Assembly: GCA_002296975.1 (NCBI GenBank)
Contig: DBIS01000310.1
Span: 358 to 13,579, forward strand
Origin: Deltaproteobacteria bacterium UBA796
GTDB taxonomy: Bacteria > Myxococcota_A > UBA796
Direction: 5' to 3'
DNA length: 13,222 nucleotides
Shown: in pieces, positions 6,990 through 13,222 of the stretch
Layout: every line of letters starts with the position of its first letter
How positions within the stretch are numbered: the stretch's first letter is position 1
Notes under the pieces: generated by a model
Seen by the model: the letters and a program-made list of their open reading frames with translations, nothing else
What the model was told of the DNA's origin: nothing
Database searches by the model: none
Program-made: the position numbers and the translations under genes

Positions 6990-7760
6990 ATGAAGGTAGA
7001 TGTGTTGCGAACGATTTATTTTACAGCCTTGTGTTTTGTTGGGTGTTTGCCGCCGCCGAGAGCGTGGCCAGAAGCCAATAAGGCGAACGCCGACGCCGAT
7101 GCCGATGCCGACACCGATGCTGACAGCGATGCTGACGACACCGGTGTGATGGCTCACCCGTGTTCTTCGGTCGTCTTTGGGGAAAACGCCCATCTCGCGA
7201 TCCAGGCCACCGATGTTGTCGGTGGGAGCCTGTACACATCCTCGAGCTTCAGTTTTGATTTGTGGGCTTGGCTTTCGGTGCTCGAGACCGACGAGCCGGT
7301 GATGATGGTGGGTTTAGGCAAAGATAAAGCGTGGTCCCTTGGCGTTAGCGCCGGCCAACTGAGCTTTCAGATGGGGCCCAGCATCGTCGCCATGGCCATG
7401 CCCGAGGTGGGCTGGCATCATATCGCAGCGGTTTATGACCACGAGCAATCCCAACTGCGCATGTACCTTGATGGGGAAATGGCTGCAGACCCAGTGCCGG
7501 TGGAGGCGCTGTTGTCGGTTCCTGAGGACGAGGTGTTGCACATCGCATCGACGGGCTCAGATGATCTGAGTTGGACCAATAGCATCGATGAATTTCGTTT
7601 TGCGCTCGGGGTGATGCACACGGGCATGTCCACAGAGATTGCAGACCCAAGCGACACTCAGGGCCTGGCTGGGCTTTGGTCATTTTCAGACCTTAGCAAC
7701 ACGCTCACCGGCGGAGAGGCCAGCGGTACAGGCTATGGCTTTGTGGACTCCTGCCCTTAA
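6990..7760 (+). CDS. LamG-like lipoprotein with an Asp-Ala linker
   Basis: This is a predicted surface or periplasmic lipoprotein of 256 residues. A hydrophobic signal ends in FVGC, with C19 as the lipidation site; Phe at -3 is a weak lipobox residue. A low-complexity Ala-Asp linker follows (about 34-50). Residues about 65-240 resemble a LamG/concanavalin-A-like beta sandwich: FSFDLWAWLSV, the VGWHHIAAVYD strand (140-150), MYLDGE (158-163) and a closing GLAGLWSFSD (225-234). Such domains bind glycans or proteins. C58 and C255 flank the domain and could form a disulfide. The start is uncertain. GTG at 7002, preceded by GAAGG at 6992-6996, would give MLRTIYFTALCFVGC, a more typical lipoprotein signal without the Asp. 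It meets the GT51 gene tail to tail with only 18 bases between them and no visible terminator. Confidence 0.82.
   Translation: MKVDVLRTIYFTALCFVGCLPPPRAWPEANKANADADADADTDADSDADDTGVMAHPCSSVVFGENAHLAIQATDVVGGSLYTSSSFSFDLWAWLSVLETDEPVMMVGLGKDKAWSLGVSAGQLSFQMGPSIVAMAMPEVGWHHIAAVYDHEQSQLRMYLDGEMAADPVPVEALLSVPEDEVLHIASTGSDDLSWTNSIDEFRFALGVMHTGMSTEIADPSDTQGLAGLWSFSDLSNTLTGGEASGTGYGFVDSCP
7089..7139 (+). repeat. GCN-GAY hexanucleotide repeat encoding (Ala-Asp)n
   Basis: In-frame alternation of Ala and Asp codons, with Thr and Ser substitutions near the end, produces the acidic linker of the lipoprotein. The nucleotide repeat is imperfect at third positions (GAC/GAT, GCC/GCT), so it is older than a pure slippage tract, but its length could still vary between strains. 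Confidence 0.8.
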
Positions 7761-7778
7761 TCTTGATGTGGTCCTAGA

Positions 7779-9401
7779 TTAGCGCGCTTTGGGCGGGATA
7801 ATCCTTAGGGTCTCAGCCTTCGCTTTGGCATGTTCTGCAGCACTCAGGCTCCCTCGCCGGCGCATGCGGTCCAGTACACCGTTCACCCGAGCGACTGGCG
7901 GCCGTCCAGTTTGGGATATCTTTCGATGCCACATATTGGGCGCTGGTAGGATCGATGCCAAAAAGGCAGCCTCCCGGTAGCTGAGCTGGGCCGGGCGTTT
8001 CAAAAACCATGAATCTGCCGCTTGGTTTATTCCGGTAATTCCAGGTCCGAACTGTATAATATTTAAGTAAAGTGTAATGATTGCATCTTTGCTCATCCGG
8101 GACTCAAGGCTGAGCGCGAGGAGCAATTCACGGAGCTTGCGCTGCAGGGTACGCCGCCCGTCCAAAAAGAGATTTTTCGCCAGTTGCTGGGTGATTGTGG
8201 AGCCACCCCGCATGCGTTCCTCTGATTTTGCATTGCCCAACGCCTCGCCGATCGCGAGCAGATCAAAGCCAGGATGGGAGCGAAACCGGATGTCTTCAGC
8301 GGCGATGACGGCGGCGGGCATCTTGCCGGATCTGCTGCGGCTTGCCCAACCGCGGACCCGTGGGCCGGTGGTGTGAATGCGGCCATCGGCGGCCGAAGTC
8401 CATCGGATAAGGCCTCGACCAAAATTGGCCGGCAGCGCCTTGGAGACGGCCAGGTCTTTGGCCCCAGGTGAGATGGTCCATGTTCTGGGCGGCCCTTTTA
8501 CATCGAGGGTCAGGCCCACTTCACCATGAATCTCTGCGGTCTTGGCCTCCGGAATTCCAGAACCAAACAAGGCCACGACTTGGCTTAGGGGGGTCAGCGG
8601 TACCCTAAACTGAAGCGTGTGTGCTTTGGGTGAGGCGGTGCCGAGGAGGCTCCAAGCGATACCCCCAAGCGCGCCCTCGGCAGCCAGCTCGCCCGTGGCC
8701 TGGTTCCACACACCTTTGGCGGTCATTGCCGTGGGCGGTAGCGGCGTTTCTCTGATGGTTGGGTGGTCGAGGGCGGTGTCTGGAAAGTCTAAATCAAAGG
8801 AGATCGTGTCGCCGATTGAGAAGCGGAGTTTGCCTTGACCATGGATATGAGGATGTGGAAATTCACCGCTGATTTCGCCGGCCAATCTCACCTTTGATTG
8901 TATCCCCCAGTCGCCAATGATGGCGGTGGCTCCATCGGAAATATCGAGGTGTGGGTAGAGTGTGCCGGCCATATTTTGGGTGAGGGTTTCATCCTCCCAA
9001 CGCAGGGTCATATCGTGGGTGCTGAGCCTAAACTTTGGTCGCCAGCCAGGATTTTCGCTGGTCGATTTTGATGGCTGTGCGCGATGGGCAGTGATGGTGG
9101 ATCCCACGGATGAATCACCGGTGGAATGAGCATTTTTTTTGAAGTGTTTTAGGTCGATATTGGGTGCGGAGAGACTCAACCGGATGGGCCAATCAAGCTC
9201 GATATCGACTTTGTCGATGGTCAACCCTGGCGCCGAGAGCTCGTGCCATGTCCACTGGGTCAACCCCAAGCGCCTCCGCTCCCAACGGATATTTTCGGTG
9301 CTCAGCTCGTTTTCTATCCAGCGGCTACCCGCATACTGAGCCACACCGAGTGAAGCCCCACCAACAACAAGGGTTGCGAGGAGGGCAATGGCCGGTTTCA
9401 A
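7779..9401 (-). CDS. GT51 peptidoglycan glycosyltransferase with long AsmA-like N-terminal region
   Basis: This 540-residue membrane-anchored enzyme is predicted to polymerise lipid II into glycan strands. Residues 5-22 form a single membrane anchor. The catalytic domain is at the C-terminus with all main motifs: EDIRFRSHPG (369-378, general base E369), GGSTITQQ (399-406), RKLRELLLALSLE (421-433, second glutamate E425), and SKDAIITLYLN (437-447). No transpeptidase domain follows. Between the anchor and the catalytic domain lie about 320 residues of beta-rich sequence with phrases such as VDIELDWPIRLSLSAPNIDL (65-84), resembling AsmA/TamB-type periplasmic regions. The start is TTG at 9401, overlapping the YihY stop as TTGA, with GAGG seven bases upstream; no nearby ATG would keep the anchor. 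The GT51 call is secure; the AsmA-like label is tentative. Confidence 0.9.
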   Translation of the reverse strand: MKPAIALLATLVVGGASLGVAQYAGSRWIENELSTENIRWERRRLGLTQWTWHELSAPGLTIDKVDIELDWPIRLSLSAPNIDLKHFKKNAHSTGDSSVGSTITAHRAQPSKSTSENPGWRPKFRLSTHDMTLRWEDETLTQNMAGTLYPHLDISDGATAIIGDWGIQSKVRLAGEISGEFPHPHIHGQGKLRFSIGDTISFDLDFPDTALDHPTIRETPLPPTAMTAKGVWNQATGELAAEGALGGIAWSLLGTASPKAHTLQFRVPLTPLSQVVALFGSGIPEAKTAEIHGEVGLTLDVKGPPRTWTISPGAKDLAVSKALPANFGRGLIRWTSAADGRIHTTGPRVRGWASRSRSGKMPAAVIAAEDIRFRSHPGFDLLAIGEALGNAKSEERMRGGSTITQQLAKNLFLDGRRTLQRKLRELLLALSLESRMSKDAIITLYLNIIQFGPGITGINQAADSWFLKRPAQLSYREAAFLASILPAPNMWHRKISQTGRPPVARVNGVLDRMRRRGSLSAAEHAKAKAETLRIIPPKAR

Positions 9402-10678
9402 GCCTGAACCTCAGCCCTCAGACTTGCCATCGATGTGTTGGCCGAGTGCTCGAGCTTGAGCTGCATGGTGCCGACCAAGCGTTGGGCCGGACCGTGGGTG
9501 CTCCACTGGGGCGTCGCCATGCTTTGCCAGGCGCGCAAAACCTCAGAAGCGGTGATGTCTGCAGATTCATGGACGGCACGCCAACGCTCATTTGGACTTT
9601 TGGAGACCACCCCAGCGTCCTCGAGCACTTCGAGGGCCTCAAGGGCGTGGTGCCGGGGCACGCCTGCCAACTCGGCGATCTGTGCGACGGAAGCGGGCAA
9701 GTCCTGCTCCAAATCGTACAGGGCCAAAAGAATGCCGACGGCGAATAGGCCATCGGGGCTTCGTCGCATCGCGTGGGGGTCTGCGGCGATCTCGCGTTGG
9801 ATGTCGAGAAGTTGGCTGCCTTTGTCGATCACATAGGACAGCTCCACACCCATCAAGATGACCAGCCATACGAAATTCAGCCAGATCAAAAAGACCGGCA
9901 CAAATGCGACCGAGCCATAAAGCCGGGCCATGCTGTCTTTGGTGCCCAGCAAATCGGTGTACAGGGTGAACCCGCTCTTGGCGGCCTCAAAAAGTGCAGC
10001 CGAAACCAGTCCGCCGATGATGGCTGAGCGCCACTTCACGGGGGTGTTTGGGAGGTATTTTATGGCCAAGACAAATGCGAGAGAGGTCATGAGCCAGGGC
10101 ACAACAAAGCCAAAGGTGGCTGCACTCTCAGGAATGGATGCGCTGATGACCACGCCTGTCGCGACGATGAGGGGCGCGATGACGACCGAGAGGTTGAAAA
10201 GCACGAAGCGCCACAACCAACTTCTGTTGAGGCGGGTCGAGAAGATGTCGTTGACGGCCAACTCGACCTGGAAGTAAATCTGGCTGGTGATGGCCATCAG
10301 GCCCAGTACGCCGACCAGGCCCACGGCACCCAAGTCTACCTGGCGGAGCATGGTTTCCAAGATGGCTGTGAGCTCTTGGCCGACCGATTCGGATAAGACC
10401 GTGTCGTACAACAAGCCCCGAACACCGTTGACCGTGGCCTCTGTGAGCCCGAGTTGGCCTGTGAGGGCGAAGGCGAGGACCATCAGGGGCACGGCACCCA
10501 CCGCTGACCAATACGACAAAGTGGCGGAGCGTACATGAAGCCTGTCGCCGGCGGTCTGTTGAACCACGATGACCGCGAGATGAACGGTATTAAGCAGGTG
10601 TTTTGCCCACCAAGTGGTCGACAGGGGCAGCTCCCCGTTGGCAGCCTTACGGTACAAGATGGCGATGGTGCGCTTCAT
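9398..10678 (-). CDS. YihY/virulence factor BrkB family membrane protein
   Basis: This 426-residue inner-membrane protein has about six hydrophobic segments (roughly 51-73, 115-135, 158-180, 187-207, 216-235, 255-280). The segment GSVAFVPVFLIWLNFVW (255-271), followed by a GVELSYV phrase, is the family signature. The family was once annotated as RNase BN but is not a nuclease; its role is unresolved. In E. coli the relative YhjD carries suppressors of lipopolysaccharide loss, which points to envelope lipid functions. The C-terminal part, from about 305, looks soluble and winged-helix-like (VAQIAELAGVPRHHALEALE). It is longer than E. coli YihY but similar to other long members. Its stop overlaps the GT51 start, so the two are likely coupled in the envelope. 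It is divergent from arginine deiminase with only 40 bases between starts. Confidence 0.9.
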   Translation of the reverse strand: MKRTIAILYRKAANGELPLSTTWWAKHLLNTVHLAVIVVQQTAGDRLHVRSATLSYWSAVGAVPLMVLAFALTGQLGLTEATVNGVRGLLYDTVLSESVGQELTAILETMLRQVDLGAVGLVGVLGLMAITSQIYFQVELAVNDIFSTRLNRSWLWRFVLFNLSVVIAPLIVATGVVISASIPESAATFGFVVPWLMTSLAFVLAIKYLPNTPVKWRSAIIGGLVSAALFEAAKSGFTLYTDLLGTKDSMARLYGSVAFVPVFLIWLNFVWLVILMGVELSYVIDKGSQLLDIQREIAADPHAMRRSPDGLFAVGILLALYDLEQDLPASVAQIAELAGVPRHHALEALEVLEDAGVVSKSPNERWRAVHESADITASEVLRAWQSMATPQWSTHGPAQRLVGTMQLKLEHSANTSMASLRAEVQA

Positions 10679-10718
10679 GGGGCCAAGCCTATCGCACCTG
10701 CTGTGTTAGGCCCGGTGC

Positions 10719-11993
10719 ATGATCTCTGTTGTCAGCGAAGTCGGTCGTCTGCGGACGGTCATCGTTCATCCACCGGGTGCGGCGCTCGAGCGCATGTTGC
10801 CCGAGCACATCCATCCGGCGAGTCCCCGCTATCTGCTCTTTGACGACCTGGTTGATGTGCGTGCAGCGGCCGATGAGCACCGTCAATTATGCGATGTTTT
10901 GGCCAGTGTGGCAGAGGTGGTACATTTTCAGAGCTTGCTGAGCGATGTTCTCGATGATGGGGCGCGGCGAGGGGCGCTGATCGCTCAGGTGGCACGGCTT
11001 GAGGCTTTGAGCGATGTGGATGCGGCCAAGCTCGAAGGCTGCTCGGCTGAGTCGCTCGCGGCATCGATGGTGGTCGGAACTGTGGGTGGAATGGTCGATG
11101 GTGAGGCATTATTTGCCCCGGCACCCAATCTCATTTTTACCCGTGACTTGGCGGCGGTGGTCGGTCAAACCGTGGTGGTGGGCAATGCCAACAAGCGTGC
11201 CCGTCGTCGTGAGACCTTGCTGGCGTGGAGCGTTTTCGAGGCCCATCCCCGTTTTGAATCTGCGCGCATCGCCACGAGCTGTACCGGTGTCGCTCAAGGC
11301 GCAGGGTCTTCTCCGCTCACGATTGAGGGTGGCGATGTGTTGGTGTTGTCGCCCAAGTTGGCGGTCATCGGTGCATCTGAGCGCACCAGTTGGGCGATGA
11401 TCATCCGATTGGCCACCGAGCTGCTCGAACAAGAAAAGCTGGAGACTGTGTTGGTGGTGGAGATGCCCAAGCAGCGCAGTGCCATGCATTTGGACACGGT
11501 GTTTACGCTGACCGATCGGCAAGCGGGGGTGATCTACAAGCCTTTGCTAGAGGCTGGCGGGCCAGAAGAGGCCAAGGTGCTCAGCTTGAGTCGGGTTGAC
11601 GGCCGCACGGTTGTGGCCGATTTAGACGGGCATTTGGTCGAGGTACTTGCGGCTTTTGACCATCCGCTGGCGGTGGTGCCGTGTGGGGGCGGCCATCCGA
11701 TTCATTCGCGGCGAGAGCAGTGGACGGACGGGGCAAACTATATGGCTTTGGGGCCGGGCGTGGTGGTGGGCTATGCCCGAAATCATCGCACGGCTGTGGC
11801 CATGTCCGAGGCGGGTTTTGAGGTGGTCAGTCCGGCGGGGTATTTGAGTATATTGAGTGGAGATTTTGGCGGTAATGTCGACGCGCTTTTTGAGAGCGGG
11901 CGTCGTATTGCCATTCATTTGGTGGGCAGTGAGCTGTCCAGAGGGCGGGGTGGGCCGAGGTGCTTGACCTGTCCGATTTGGCGGAACCCATGA
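10719..11993 (+). CDS. arcA: arginine deiminase
   Basis: This 424-residue cytosolic enzyme converts L-arginine to L-citrulline and ammonia, the first step of the arginine deiminase pathway. The active site is complete: FTRD (140-143), EGGD (203-206), MHLDTVF (256-262, with H257), REQW-x-DGAN (332-340), and the nucleophile C415 in RGRGGPRCLTCP. These correspond to D166, E224, H278, D280 and C406 of Pseudomonas arginine deiminase. The ATG has only a weak upstream AGG. No arcB or arcC is in view, so whether ATP is made from citrulline here is unknown. The stop overlaps the moaC start (ATGA), an uncommon partner. The gene faces yihY divergently across 40 bases. An agmatine deiminase is unlikely given the ArcA-type C-terminus. 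Confidence 0.95.
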   Translation: MISVVSEVGRLRTVIVHPPGAALERMLPEHIHPASPRYLLFDDLVDVRAAADEHRQLCDVLASVAEVVHFQSLLSDVLDDGARRGALIAQVARLEALSDVDAAKLEGCSAESLAASMVVGTVGGMVDGEALFAPAPNLIFTRDLAAVVGQTVVVGNANKRARRRETLLAWSVFEAHPRFESARIATSCTGVAQGAGSSPLTIEGGDVLVLSPKLAVIGASERTSWAMIIRLATELLEQEKLETVLVVEMPKQRSAMHLDTVFTLTDRQAGVIYKPLLEAGGPEEAKVLSLSRVDGRTVVADLDGHLVEVLAAFDHPLAVVPCGGGHPIHSRREQWTDGANYMALGPGVVVGYARNHRTAVAMSEAGFEVVSPAGYLSILSGDFGGNVDALFESGRRIAIHLVGSELSRGRGGPRCLTCPIWRNP

Positions 11994-12469
11994 GCAAGAA
12001 ACTGACGCATATCGACGAGAGCGGTCGTCCTCAAATGGTGGATGTGAGCGCGAAGGAAAACACCCAACGTGTGGCGAGGGCCGAGGGTTTTGTGCGCATG
12101 TCCTCGGCGGCCTTGGTGGCGATCACATCCGGCCAGGTGAAAAAGGGTGATGTGACCCGCATCGCAGAAATCGCCGGCATTCAAGGTGCCAAACGCACTG
12201 CGGATTTGATTCCATTGTGTCATCCGCTGCCGCTCGATGCGGTGAAGGTGAGCGTAGAGGCCGTGGATGGTGGGGTTCGGATCGAGGCGGTTGTGTCGGC
12301 GTTTTGGCGGACCGGCGTGGAGATGGAGGCCCTCTCGGCTGTGAGCGCTGCGGCTTTGACGGTGTACGATATGACCAAAGCGATAGACCGCTCTATGCGC
12401 ATCGAGGGTGTGCGTTTGCTCGAAAAACGCGGGGGTCGATCAGGAGACTGGATGGCCTCAAAGTCGTGA
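11990..12469 (+). CDS. moaC: cyclic pyranopterin monophosphate synthase MoaC
   Basis: MoaC works with MoaA to turn GTP into cyclic pyranopterin monophosphate in molybdenum cofactor synthesis. The 159-residue product matches the usual length of about 160. Family motifs include HIDESGRPQMVDVS (7-20), KGDVTRIAEIAGIQGAKRT (52-70), LIPLCHPLPL with H78 (73-82), GVEMEALSAVSAAALTVYDM (109-128) and the catalytic-lysine region TKAID (129-133). I chose ATG 11990, which overlaps the arcA stop as ATGA. An upstream in-frame GTG at 11960 would add ten residues that the family lacks. Other moa genes are not in this window. Translation probably depends on arcA, since only a weak GGCGGA precedes the start. Confidence 0.96.
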   Translation: MSKKLTHIDESGRPQMVDVSAKENTQRVARAEGFVRMSSAALVAITSGQVKKGDVTRIAEIAGIQGAKRTADLIPLCHPLPLDAVKVSVEAVDGGVRIEAVVSAFWRTGVEMEALSAVSAAALTVYDMTKAIDRSMRIEGVRLLEKRGGRSGDWMASKS

Positions 12470-12485
12470 CAAAGCCAAGTTCATG

Positions 12486-12515
12486 TTGACCTTCGGGGGT
12501 TGCTAAGGCTACCTT
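12486..12515 (+). promoter_or_regulatory. candidate housekeeping promoter of the right-edge lipoprotein gene
   Basis: TTGACC (12486-12491) and TACCTT (12510-12515) sit 18 bases apart in the gap after moaC, about 40 bases before the ATG. The -35 is good and the -10 is poor by E. coli standards, but GC-rich genomes often use weak -10 boxes. The gap and the strong AGGAGG site suggest the lipoprotein is transcribed separately. Confidence 0.35.
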
Positions 12516-12556
12516 CCAGACATCACGCCCCCGGCTTATTTTATCAGGAGGACGCC

Positions 12557-13222
12557 ATGCGTCTTGGACTGTATCTTTCGATTGCCGCAGCAACGCTCAC
12601 CGCTTGCTCCGAGACGACCTTTTTCAAAGACAACTCCACGCCGCCTGGTGAGCCTGCCGGTACCATTCTTGGGCGTGTTTGTGACCCATCAGGGCGCCAC
12701 TGGCTGCCCGACGCGATGGCTTATGCCAACTTGATCGATGGTTCTGGCAAATTGTATGACACCCGCAAGTCTTATACCGATCGGGATGGGTATTTTTTGC
12801 TCGACGACATGCCCGCGGGCTCCACATACACCGTCTACATTCAGTTTGGTGGTGAGGTGCTCGAGACGCATTCCGTGGCTGTTGGCGGCGGTGAGTCTGT
12901 GGTGATTGAGGAGCCAGATTGCTTTGACCCGCTGGAGTTGGACGTCGCTGTGGTGACGGGCGACTATGACGAGTTCCAAGAGGTTTTGGGCCATATGGGC
13001 TTTGCCAACTACGAGTTGGTCGATGGCTTGGTGGCGGCCGAAATGGCTGGATTTTTGATGGATTTGGACAAGATGTTGTTGTACGACATCATCATTTTCA
13101 ATGGTGGTCATGTCGAGGCGGGTTTGATTTATCCTGTGCCGCCTGATGATGATGATGATGATGGTGGCGATGGTGGCCCCGACTCGATCTTCGATGACAC
13201 GGGTGATGTGCCCGATGTGCCC
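12557..13222 (+). CDS. lipoprotein with Cna-B/regulatory-like domain, truncated by the window edge
   Basis: This frame is open for 222 codons and runs off the right edge. AGGAGG (12546-12551) precedes the ATG by five bases. The signal peptide ends in the lipobox LTAC, with C17 lipidated. Residues about 36-100 resemble a carboxypeptidase-regulatory or Cna-B-like beta sandwich: GRVCDPSGRHWLPDAMAYAN, then the YTDRDGYFLLDDMPAGSTYTV phrase. Residues from about 118 (DVAVVTGDYDEF...) to 173 (DIIIFNGG) look like an alpha/beta fold of the type where a short span is bracketed by hydrophobic strands, as in ThuA or glutaminase-like proteins. A poly-Asp/Gly insert (about 197-207) then interrupts it. It is probably a large surface protein; function unknown. 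The lipoprotein call is firm and the domain calls are tentative. Confidence 0.8.
   Translation, partial: MRLGLYLSIAAATLTACSETTFFKDNSTPPGEPAGTILGRVCDPSGRHWLPDAMAYANLIDGSGKLYDTRKSYTDRDGYFLLDDMPAGSTYTVYIQFGGEVLETHSVAVGGGESVVIEEPDCFDPLELDVAVVTGDYDEFQEVLGHMGFANYELVDGLVAAEMAGFLMDLDKMLLYDIIIFNGGHVEAGLIYPVPPDDDDDDGGDGGPDSIFDDTGDVPDVP
13145..13162 (+). repeat. (GAT)6 microsatellite encoding poly-Asp
   Basis: Six perfect GAT codons in frame encode six Asp, followed by a Gly/Asp-rich stretch. The codons are identical, unlike the mixed codons of the Asp-Ala linker at 7089-7139. This suggests recent expansion by slippage. Changes by whole triplets would alter linker length without breaking the frame. Confidence 0.85.

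Noticed and set aside
6324..7193. A 289-codon minus-strand open frame overlapping the bisphosphatase and lipoprotein genes
   Set aside because: It is an out-of-frame shadow. The overlapping fbp frame has full family motifs, and the shadow is rich in Pro, Arg and Ser with a Gly/Val/Ile run that mirrors the Asp-Ala repeat.
11960..11989. GTG at 11960 as the moaC start
   Set aside because: It adds ten residues absent from the family. ATG 11990 gives the usual length and the ATGA overlap.
12494..12540. CGGGGG/CCCCCG arms followed by a T-rich stretch after moaC, as a possible terminator
   Set aside because: The loop would be 28 bases and the T-rich part is interrupted (TTATTTTAT). It also overlaps a better promoter candidate.
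12689..13111. A 140-codon minus-strand open frame inside the right-edge lipoprotein
   Set aside because: The plus frame has a strong ribosome binding site, a lipobox and domain-like sequence. The minus frame has no motif and is His/Val/Gln-rich shadow sequence.
1..13222. CRISPR arrays, tRNA or rRNA genes, insertion sequences, toxin-antitoxin or other defence genes
   Set aside because: I saw no spaced repeats, tRNA cloverleaf sequence, terminal inverted repeats with a transposase, or defence-type domains on either strand.

Overview
This looks like chromosomal DNA of a GC-rich Gram-negative bacterium. The best guess is Myxococcota or a related former deltaproteobacterium. The evidence is a signal-peptide-bearing barrel-like surface protein behind a near-perfect sigma-54 (-24/-12) promoter, two secreted lipoproteins with Asp-Ala or poly-Asp linkers, a cytosolic M1 aminopeptidase with a HEAT-repeat tail, and a periplasmic GT51 peptidoglycan glycosyltransferase. 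No phage, insertion sequence, CRISPR array, tRNA or rRNA is visible. The lineage is inferred from style only; no marker gene is present.

Layout from left to right. 1-155 is non-coding, with a short CCCTTGA heptad repeat and a purine-rich block. 156-3523 (minus) holds a DUF429 protein followed by an M1 aminopeptidase. 3524-3940 is a 417-base divergent regulatory region with an inverted repeat, direct repeats, a sigma-54 promoter and a structured 5' leader. 3941-4843 (plus) is a 300-residue outer-membrane-type protein, closed by a strong bidirectional terminator. 4895-6915 (minus) is class I fructose-1,6-bisphosphatase overlapping an alpha/beta hydrolase (ATGA). 6990-7760 (plus) is a LamG-like lipoprotein with an Asp-Ala linker. 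7779-10678 (minus) is a YihY/BrkB membrane protein overlapping (TTGA) an unusual GT51 transglycosylase with a long beta-rich N-terminal region. 10719-12469 (plus) is arginine deiminase overlapping (ATGA) moaC. From 12557 a lipoprotein runs off the right edge.

The genes are mainly housekeeping: peptide turnover, gluconeogenesis, cell-wall synthesis, arginine catabolism and molybdenum cofactor synthesis. They are arranged as short two-gene units joined by 4-base stop/start overlaps, interleaved with lineage-specific surface proteins. No complete undescribed multi-gene system is evident. The most informative parts are the sigma-54 control region of the surface protein, with its dyad enhancer candidate and structured leader, and the YihY/GT51 pair, whose transglycosylase carries an AsmA-like stretch between its membrane anchor and an intact catalytic domain.
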